A stretch of 64,000 bases of DNA from assembly GCF_018873765.1 (NCBI RefSeq), contig NC_057926.1, positions 50,707,043-50,771,042 of the forward strand, given 5' to 3'. Position numbers and translations under genes: made by a program. The notes under the pieces were generated by a model that saw only the letters and a program-made list of their open reading frames with translations, ran no database searches and was not told the origin of the DNA. Source of the stretch: Telopea speciosissima (Eukaryota > Streptophyta > Magnoliopsida > Proteales > Proteaceae). Shown here one piece after another: positions 56,036 through 64,000 of this stretch. Every line of letters begins with the position of its first letter. Within the stretch, counting starts at the first letter, position 1.

Positions 56036-57410
56036 CTCGCACCCAGAGCACCATATAATGTAAAATGTGGTACACAACGACTCATATAAGTTTATGTCAT
56101 ATAAGTTTATGAGTCCATCCGATTCAAATTGATTTTGGTTTCATTTTTATTCTGTGTATAAATCGACACCCTTAACATGGTTTGAATTTCAAGAATTCCA
56201 CCTGGTTTGAATTGATAATGAACCACTTTGGATTCGGCTCGAACCGATCTAATGTTCAACTCCATTTTTTTTAACTTAAATGCCTATTTTATCTAAATTA
56301 ACTCTATATGGCATTCGATAGTACATGTGGACGTTCTTACTTAATCGCTATCTTTTCCTCCACCACCTCAAATCATCAAATGAGATGTGAATAACCTGCC
56401 CTGCTCTCTTTGAAACAAAGGATGTTTTCGATTCGATCAATGGTTCAAACAATTTTGTTTTGTCTATCCATATTACCATATCTTTAGAGCCTAATAGATG
56501 ATTTTCATCTCAAAGGCTTATGCAACTCCTCATATAAAATCATTTCAAAGATGATCACAAGTCAATTAAGATAATATACAAAGAACAAGGGGTTACCCCC
56601 TCAAACACACAAAGACAGGCCTTATGAGTGGGCCCCAACTCAAACTAAATGTGTTGGACTCCCCATTGCTCCATAAGGTATTGATTCGTAGGGGTCTTTA
56701 TTGACCCCTTAGGAATGAAGACTCGATAGTATTCCTCCGCATCTGAACGAATGCTTCAAATAATGATTGGAGTGGTGTTAATCTTATTCCGAAAGATCTG
56801 AAAATTCTTTTTCTTCCCAAATGTGGTCAATAGTATAGCAAAATGCTAGCTTGACAATACCTCCTAGCAGATCGCCATTGAATTAATGCTCTCTCCACCC
56901 ACTGAGCCTCAAACTCTCTCCTCCCAAGACCCCTCGAAGGTGAAGAGAATGGGCAATCAAAAATAGATCAATGGTCCCCACTTTCCAACTGTTCAACAGG
57001 AATAAGGAGGATACTTTCTTGTCATAGCCGACTTGTATAAGATCGGTCACTTTGAGTTATCTTTGAGAAGGGATTGGAAGATATAATACCATGGATGCAT
57101 TAATGAACGGTGGCCCACACAAATCTATATGGTCAAAAGAGCCTTATGGATGTGTTGACAGCTATACAAATATATTTTCGTGTATATCAGATACCAAACC
57201 CGTACCAACTCTTTACTGAAGAAGCGGGCCCTGATCATTCACTAGACATGTATGGAGGGAGATCTTGATTGAGCGCTACCCAAATTGATAGCCTTCCAGT
57301 TCTGCTCTGTTAGAGGGTGTTTGGCCGGGTTGCTAAGACCTTTAGAAAGGATAGCATTGAAGACATTGGAAAATTGGTTTTCTACTCAAATAACGAGTGC
57401 TTAATTTGCT
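56036..57410. other. Unassigned spacer
   Basis: Collinear with 9643-11040, with small indels. No gene recognised. Confidence 0.5.
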
Positions 57411-58039
57411 CTTGACTGTATTGATGTGCTTTATAACTTTGCTTGCTGCCTTAGGCTTTTCTTTTTGGGGTTGTTTCTTCTTTTAGGTCCTGTCCATGAG
57501 ATTGATGTTGTAGCCATCAATCCTCTTGTATATTCTTCTTCCCTCTTGTTTTCTCTTTCTTTGCAATATGTTCATTTAGTAGTAGAGGTTTCTTCCATGA
57601 GTTACAAGAGCAACTATGGAACAAGGACGTATACTGGTGAAGTGATTTGGTAATTGAGAGAGGGAGAGAGAGAGAAAGAGATAGATTTGAGTTTTTCTGA
57701 AATAAAATTACTAGGGTTTAGTGAGGCAAAATAAGTAGGATATAGTATGGACATACATTTTTTTAATGAAAAAATGGCTTTTTGATCTAGTATCGGACCG
57801 ATGCAAACAATATGTATCACTATCACTGGGCGATGGATACCTGTGTCGACTTTCTTCAAACCTAGTCATGGTTTTGGGTATCAGTATCGGATCAACTGAT
57901 ACGATATGGACATCCATTTTTAGGTGAAAAAAGGACTTTTTGACCAAGTTTAAACCGATACAATTGGTATTGCTAGCAACGGACTCTCGTGTTGTTTACC
58001 ATGAACTACATCCATAGTGATCGATGGCATAGATTGTTG

Positions 58040-58210
58040 GATCTGCTCTACTCTAGTCGTGGCGGGAGTTGGAGGGTCCAACGCTCGAAAACCACCCCAA
58101 AAACAGAGGGTTGATCATTTTAAATGTGGGGCCCAGGTACCGTGGAATGACCAGCCCACCCCTATTTTTGCTGTCATTTTGTGAGGCTGGACCCTCCATT
58201 TCCTAGATTG
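58040..58210. mobile_element. Fold-back MITE-like element, right copy
   Basis: Equivalent to 11660-11840. Confidence 0.5.
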
Positions 58211-58391
58211 TCTTAGGAGCAACTTGTATTCGGAAAGAACATGTTCAGGCAAGGGTAGGACTAGAGAAGGGGAAAGGGGCGGGAGTCAGGTCTGAACCAT
58301 TGAGGCTGGTCTTAATTTGAAATGTGTTAATACATGTTTGCCCCTATACGCAGCAAGTCACATGGCTTCAGCTGTCACACGACACGAATTT

Positions 58392-58543
58392 TTATCCTCT
58401 TTTGTTATTGTGCAGTGTAGTACTGCATCGTTCGGTGCTGCAGAGACCATGTGGCACAGCAGGCCCCACATGGTGCACATGGCCTATGCAGCTGTCGCAC
58501 GATCCATTACTGCACCGTGCAGTAACAATAACAAGAGAGGATA
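58392..58543. mobile_element. MITE in the POT1 upstream region, right copy
   Basis: Equivalent to 12013-12159, with a 6-bp 'aacaat' expansion near the right arm. Confidence 0.6.
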
Positions 58544-58668
58544 ACGACTCGTGGTCATCACTACAGCAGGATCACCATGGGTAATTCTGGTAATTAGATG
58601 AAATTAAGAACAATTTAAATAGTTCGGCTCTGCATCGTGGCTCCAAAATTCAAATTCTCTCTGTTAGG

Positions 58669-58677
58669 TTAGGGTTT
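58669..58677 (+). promoter_or_regulatory. telo-box before POT1 exon 1, right copy
   Basis: TTAGGGTTT 14 bp before the ATG, as in the left copy. Confidence 0.5.
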
Positions 58678-58690
58678 TTGGGAGGTAGAA

Positions 58691-58817
58691 ATGGCGAGGC
58701 GACATGATGACTACAGATTTCTTAAGATAAGGGATGTAATTGGTGCTATCAATCAGAAAGTAAACCTGATGGGGGTTGTGGTTGAGTTTAGTATTCCCAA
58801 GCAGAGCAGAGGAACTG
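58691..58817 (+). CDS. POT1-like protein, exon 1, right copy
   Basis: The exon is identical in sequence to 12386-12512: 42 codons plus one base, ending at ACTG before GTAAAT. No change in 127 bp is compatible with constraint but could be chance at this identity. Its exon 2 would lie about 5-6 kb beyond the window if the duplication continues that far. Upstream, about 80 bp present in the left copy (12190-12269) is deleted here, so the two copies have different promoters. Confidence 0.7.
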
Positions 58818-58858
58818 GTAAATTTTCTTATTCTTCTCTGTTTTTATCCTCACGGGAT

Positions 58859-59100
58859 CTGAGTGCAGAAATCGTTTCAGTGATTTGTCATCTGTAGATT
58901 ATATGTGTTGCAGTGTTGGAATCCTCTCAACACAGTAGAAATACTCAGTGAAAGTGTTTTTTCGTTAACCTGGATATTCTGAGTGCAGAAATCGTTTTAC
59001 TGGTTTGTCATCTGTAGATTATATGTATTGCAGTGTTGGAATCCTCTCAACACAGTAGAAACACTCAGTGAAAGTCTTTTTTTTTTGGTTAATCTGATAT
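58859..59100 (+). repeat. 120-bp tandem duplication, right copy
   Basis: Units start at 58859 and 58979, as in the left copy. Confidence 0.85.
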
Positions 59101-59679
59101 TCTGTGCTAGCTTAGTCTTTTCTAGTCTACAAGTTTATACACAAAATGGATATCACATTGTTCTGGGACTGGGAGGTACTAAATACCACTGCTTCGTACT
59201 TGAGAAAACATACCATGGCGTATTGTCTAACCATTTGGTGTATCGAATATGTTTTAATCTTCTGACTGCTGGCACGACGGAAAGGCTGGACTTGCAACCG
59301 TTTTAGATTAGATTCCATCGGTGCTGATCCTATCAAGATCACTCTAACATTGTTACCAGATGTAGTCTATAGCATCTTCCTGCTTTTGAATTTTTTAGAA
59401 TTTGTCTGCTCTTGTAGTTGATATAGGTCGTTTGGTCCCAAATGCATTTGTGGTACCTTCATTTCAAAGCATTTCCAGAATGGTTCTTTAAACTTGGACA
59501 AACTTTATTTTGATGTTATGGTTTATATTAAAATTAATTTTTATTTTCTCCTAACAAAAAGAAGGGAGTAACATATTGGACTGTTGTTAGTACCGATTAT
59601 TTGTATAATAATTGCATCCTACTCTCATCAGGCAATTTTATTCAAATGGAAAAATTCTGAAATTTATGCCTGAAAGTAT

Positions 59680-59797
59680 GAAACTTGGGAAATTAAATCC
59701 TGGGACTGTTACTTGGAGCATGTTAAAGGAAAGGAATAACAAGATGTTTGGAGGAACTGCTGAAGCAGCATACAGAATGGCTAAATTTGTTAGATAA
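59680..59797 (+). mobile_element. Short L1-like LINE fragment (possible), right copy
   Basis: Equivalent to 13413-13525, with the WxxxLKERNNKMF motif. Confidence 0.35.
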
Positions 59798-60190
59798 AAT
59801 TCAGACTTTGACTCCTATATCTAAGGCATTTTGTGATCTCACCTTTGCTTCTATTCTTAGGGAATGCCACATCTTTGCTGTACCTCTTGCTTGATGTTGT
59901 ATGATTTTTATATTTACTTATAGAGTCTTTTTATTTATTAGGGGTCTCTTTTCCTTAATAAAACTCTAATTTACAAGACAAAAAATTGATGTGTCTAAGC
60001 TTTGTATGGAATTTATTCAGGAAAGTGGAATGCCACATGGTATTATGACTAGAAAGATGCATCAGTCATATGAACTTTAATACTCTTCAGTTTTGATATA
60101 CTTAGAGGTCTACTAGTAACTGAAACCAGTTTTACAAAATTGAAACTTCTTCTGAATCATTGGAAAGATCTAAAGTTGTTTTTTCTATTC

Positions 60191-60960
60191 ACATAAAGCC
60201 TGTTGCACCATTTTACTCTGGCAAGGCATAGGTAAAGCCCATGCACTTCTATACTTTCATGTTAATCATACCCATTTGTTGCACCAAGAAATGGTAATGT
60301 TCTTGTTGGCAATGACGATAAAAAGGCCAGGCTTACAGCTGCTTTGGATTTCATCCATTTGGTAGTAGAATGATGAGACTTACTAAAGATGCTTGCTGAG
60401 CCAGTCAGGATTATTTAAAACTGGGATCAAATCTTTTCCTTGGGGTTGTTCATTTCTCGTCTGTATATTGTTACACTTTTATACATATAGGTGTAGTATT
60501 AAGTTTCATGTGTTCGTTCTTTTTTCACTCTCTACGTTTTTGCCATTTCCCTTTCATTCGTTATTTGAGTTTGTAATGATGGTTAGTCTCATTGTCTATA
60601 TGTAGATAAGGCTCATCCCCACTACTAGGACTCAGCTACATAAATCCTATTCACCATTCTACTCTGGCAGGCCATAGCTAAAGCCCTTGCACTTCTATAG
60701 TTTCATGTTTATTTCATACCCACTTGGTGCACTAACATACGGTAATGTTCTTGCTGGCAATGATGACAAAAAGGCCGGTCTTACAGTTGCTTTGAATTTC
60801 ATTCATTTGGTAGTAGAATGATGAGACTTATTAAAGGTGCTTCTGAGCCAGTCAGGATTATTTAGAACTGTGATCAAATTTATTTCCCCTGGGACTTTCA
60901 TTCCTCATCTCTATGGTTACATTGTTATACATATAGATGCAGTATTAGCTGGTTGGGTCT
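60191..60960 (+). repeat. 447-bp tandem duplication, right copy
   Basis: Units start at 60191 and 60638, equivalent to 13919 and 14366. Confidence 0.6.
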
Positions 60961-61369
60961 GATCAGAATAACTGGTGTGTTCCATACCGTGACACCCTTA
61001 GTTTGGTTTGGGTTGTTATGGTTCAAACCAATCCATGTGGTTCAAAATTTGATTCAGATCTGGTTCTCCTAGAAACCAGATATTGCGGAGCTAGTTTTAG
61101 AGACTGTGTTATGGCATGCAATTCTATAATTCCTGATTTTCAGGAATTTTATCTTTACGCAACTCGTGTGGCTCATTTGAAGGATGGCATGCGGTTACAG
61201 ATTTTTTTTATGTCTAATTTTAGGAATCTAATCTTCAGCCCAATTGTGGGTCAAGTCTTTATTTCTTTTCTTTTATTATTTTTGAGTTGTTAAGTGAAAC
61301 TGGGATATGTCCAGTCCCTTTCTTTATTCAGATTTGGTTTCTTTTTTGGTATTAATTTCCTAGATAGTT

Positions 61370-62330
61370 AAAGGAACTCCAACTTAGCTTATGCAAGGAG
61401 GGAGATTTCCTTTTAGAGTCAGATGAAGAGGAGATTGAAGCTGAGGTTGATCTTGAAGGAGAACTGATTGCAGCCTTAGAAGAACTAAATGCAGAGAGGA
61501 AACATAAGAAGACCTCTAAAAATCTAAGTGATGCAACTGAGCTTATCATAAACCTGAAAGGGCAGGTGAAATAATTCAAGGTCATAGTGGAGGAACTTGA
61601 GCTCAACCCATCTTGAAGAATGAGAACAACTGCAAGCTTGAAGAAGAGATCAAAACCTGAAAATATAAGTGACAAAGTTAAATCAAGAAGAGTGTGATCT
61701 TCGTGAGATTAAAGAAAGGATAGACAAGCTTGATGAAATGCTGAAAAAGTCCTATTCACATCAAGACTGGTCTTGGCTTTGTTGAAGGAGCATCTTCAAG
61801 TAAGGCAAGGAAAACAAATGAGTTGTTGAAGACCAAGGAGAAGGGCAAAGGCACAACTATGAATCCTGTGAGAATAGAAGAGAAGAGGCATTGGCAGATG
61901 CAAGTGAAAAAGACAGGAAATGCAAGACAGGCAAAGGAGGTGAACCATGACAACTACAACAAGGTCACCTATTATAGGCAATGGAGGTACATTGCTCCCA
62001 CAACCTGGCAGAGTCCACAACCCAAGTTCAATTCTTACTTTCCTGGTTATTGCTTTACATGCAATGACTATGGTCGTAGAAGTTCAGATTGCAAATATAA
62101 TGTAGGGCCAAGGGGAAACTTTTGCCTTCATTGGGGCATTTTGTGGAATGCTTTGCATCTCACAAGTATGGGCACATTACAAGAAACTGTAGAAGGATGC
62201 CTCCATATAAGCAGTGGCAAGGAAGAAGACATTATCATCATGGAAATAGACAGATTGACAGAACAAGAGAAATTCTGAGAGGCCACCATAGCCAAAGTCC
62301 AAGTAGAAGAATTAAGCAGTGACTAAGCCT
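61370..62330 (+). pseudogene. Ty1/copia-type gag remnant, right copy
   Basis: Equivalent to 15100-16060. The second knuckle reads CFASHKYGHITRNC, so its second zinc Cys has become Ser (TGT to TCT). An extra TAA is gained at about 61570. Both copies keep decaying independently. Confidence 0.7.
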
Positions 62331-62897
62331 GTGGGGAAAGAGGTCAGAGATGAGCAAACATATGTATCTATCCAGCTATTGCCCAGGGAGGTCCATAGTT
62401 GCCTTTAAAGGAAATTGGGTGTGGGTAAACGTCCTAAGTATTGAATTGTGGTTAGGTGCCTACTAATAGTGAGAGCATGTTGTCATCAAGGATCGAGATC
62501 TCAGTTTTGGTCAGGCTTGAAACCAAGACGTGGAAGATCTTGTTTCGAGGTTTCAATACTAGGTTTCGATCCTGGGACTCTTTGGGTTGAAACACAAGTT
62601 CAAAACTTGGGTTTTGACCTTGGGTCTTGTTTTGTCCAGGCCCAGAACCGAGACAACTCGAAGATTTAGTCAGTTTCGACCGAGATTAGTTCCATGGTTG
62701 TCATTATAATGGTTTTGCTCCCGTATGGACTCAGGAGGAGTTAATTCCTACGCCCTTCGGTGTTGTTGTCAAAGGGGAGAGACAATATGGGTGTTGTGAT
62801 ATGCAGGTGAGAATTGGTGATGTGTTCGTGTTGAAGCAAGTTAGTGCAATATGTGTTGCATATGTGTTGTGCTGTCAACAATTCCAGAGGGGGAGAT

Positions 62898-63738
62898 TGT
62901 TGGGCAAAGTGTTATGTATGTTGTCATTGTTGTCAACACGGTTTGTTGGTTCAACACACTCACCTAAGACTGGATGCATTGCTAATATGGTAGAATAAGA
63001 ATGGCTTGTACTGAAGAAGAGTATAAGCTTCAGTATAGCATGATTTTCAGAAAATCAGTTGAGTTTGACGCTAAATCATCTCTGTTCGACGTTAAATGAA
63101 GTGTTACTGATGTCGACAGCAATATTGTTGACGCATACTCGACATCGACTAATTGGTGAATAGAATGTGTTTCGCGTCAGTTCACATGTTTGAGACACCC
63201 GACATTGAAGATGCTTTGTTCTACATAGAAAGGACTCGAGTTGACATTTACAAAGGGTTGGTAGATATGCGCTTGATGTCAACAGAGTTGCATTGGACGT
63301 TGAACTGAATGAGCTTGACATCGAATGTAGCTACTTGTGGTTCATTGCTTTCAAGTCATTTTGGGCCACATATAAAAGGAAATGTTGTATATGAAAAACA
63401 AACAGAAAAACCCAACTCAAGAAAAAAGGAGAAGAGAGACTCTAAGGAGAGAAACCCTAGAAGACTTCCTCCAAGCCATTCATTGAAGCCATCTTGGATT
63501 GTTATGAGAAGGATTCTTTAAGCCTATTTGAGAAATTATAAAGGGTTGTAAGGAGAGAAAGATGAGGTGGAGAACAAACCTAAGGTTTGTGAGAAGACTC
63601 AACAAGCATTCAAGCCTTCTTCGAGTGATTGGTTGAAGTTATACATTCGAGGAGGAGAAAAAATTGAGTAGAAGAAATGGAAGAAGCAGCTTGGTTAAAT
63701 GTTGATTTTATCATCATTTGGTAACTAAACAACCTACA
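62898..63738 (+). repeat. 3' LTR (841 bp), right copy
   Basis: TGTTGGGC to CCTACA, the same length as 16619-17459 and preceded by GGGGGAGAT. Confidence 0.7.
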
Positions 63739-64000
63739 ATAGGCAAGGTGTTTGTTGAAATACCATTATCAACTATGTGCTTAGATTGGGGACATCTTTG
63801 TATGCCATTTTGATTGTAATTTTTAAGCTATCAAGTGGGTGCTTGATAGAGAGTTTGGTCCTCCTTTGTGGTGGGTGCTACTAAGGTTTAAAGTATTGGT
63901 AGCAGGTATCGTATCGGAAAGGTGATTTTAAGAGACGTATTGTATCGTATCGGAGAGAAGCAAGATACACTAAAGATACACATGAAAATGCTTAGGATTC
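63739..64000. other. Right edge of the window
   Basis: Still collinear with 17460-17722, including the 'gtatcgtatcgg' repeat. The duplication continues beyond the window. Confidence 0.7.

Larger units (their letters stand above)
46058..64000. repeat. Right copy of the large segmental duplication
   Basis: This is the collinear partner of bases 1-17722 and is cut by the window end. It carries the same order of features: tandem 364-bp repeat, small ORF, intact ARIADNE gene, MITEs, POT1 exon 1, 447-bp tandem repeat, gag remnant and 841-bp LTR. It keeps an intact tRNA-derived SINE and a MITE (46559-46992) of which the left copy retains only the SINE 3' half. Confidence 0.93.

Noticed and set aside
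1-64000. CRISPR arrays, operons, rRNA or tRNA genes
   Set aside because: No regular spaced repeats or prokaryotic gene order. The only tRNA-like sequences are SINE heads such as 46770-46830. I did not find a convincing functional tRNA or rRNA, though a covariance search was not possible.

Overview
The window looks like nuclear DNA from a flowering plant, AT-rich and crowded with transposons. The evidence is plant-type ARIADNE (RBR-class) E3 ubiquitin ligase genes, a plant-type POT1 telomere-protein N-terminus with a GT-AG intron, and plant repeat families: Ty1/copia, L1- and RTE-like LINEs, an Au-like SINE, tRNA-derived SINEs and MULE-like MITEs. I cannot name the species; a eudicot (possibly early-diverging) is my guess. 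There are no prokaryotic features.

Layout. Bases 1-17722 and 46058-64000 are two copies of one segment in the same orientation, about 98-99% identical by eye, with a period of about 46.1-46.3 kb. Both copies are cut by the window edges. Each copy holds, left to right: a minus-strand 5'UTR-like region with a 364-bp tandem duplication, a small conserved 54-codon ORF, an intact intronless ARIADNE gene on the minus strand (6160-7800 and 52565-54205), MITE-rich spacer, POT1 exon 1 (12386-12512 and 58691-58817), a 447-bp tandem duplication of unknown origin, and the gag remnant plus 841-bp 3' LTR of a copia-type element. The copies differ by substitutions and by discrete indels. They may be a real recent tandem duplication, or two haplotypes joined in the assembly.

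The middle (17.7-46 kb) is accessory sequence. From 17.7 to 30.8 kb it is a nest of retroelement fragments in which POT1 exon 2 (23507-23643) survives, 11 kb from exon 1 and in matching splice phase. From 30.8 to 46 kb lies a decaying minus-strand tandem array of ARIADNE paralogues. Copy B (30781-35809) is split by a 3.6-kb integrase-less copia and cut at its 3' end by a second copia. Copy C (40510-41367) is an open frame with RING1 and IBR whose RING2 and Ariadne domain were removed by an internal deletion. Copy D (44460-45964) is nearly full length with a frameshift, a stop codon and a second frameshift. Their 5' flanks are also paralogous, so some insertions can be dated against an empty site in a sister unit.

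Function. Only the two 546-aa ARIADNE proteins look able to work as complete RBR E3 ligases: all RING1, IBR and RING2 ligands and the catalytic cysteine are present. POT1 appears as a two-exon N-terminal fragment here; I found no further exons. Nearly everything else is mobile-element sequence.
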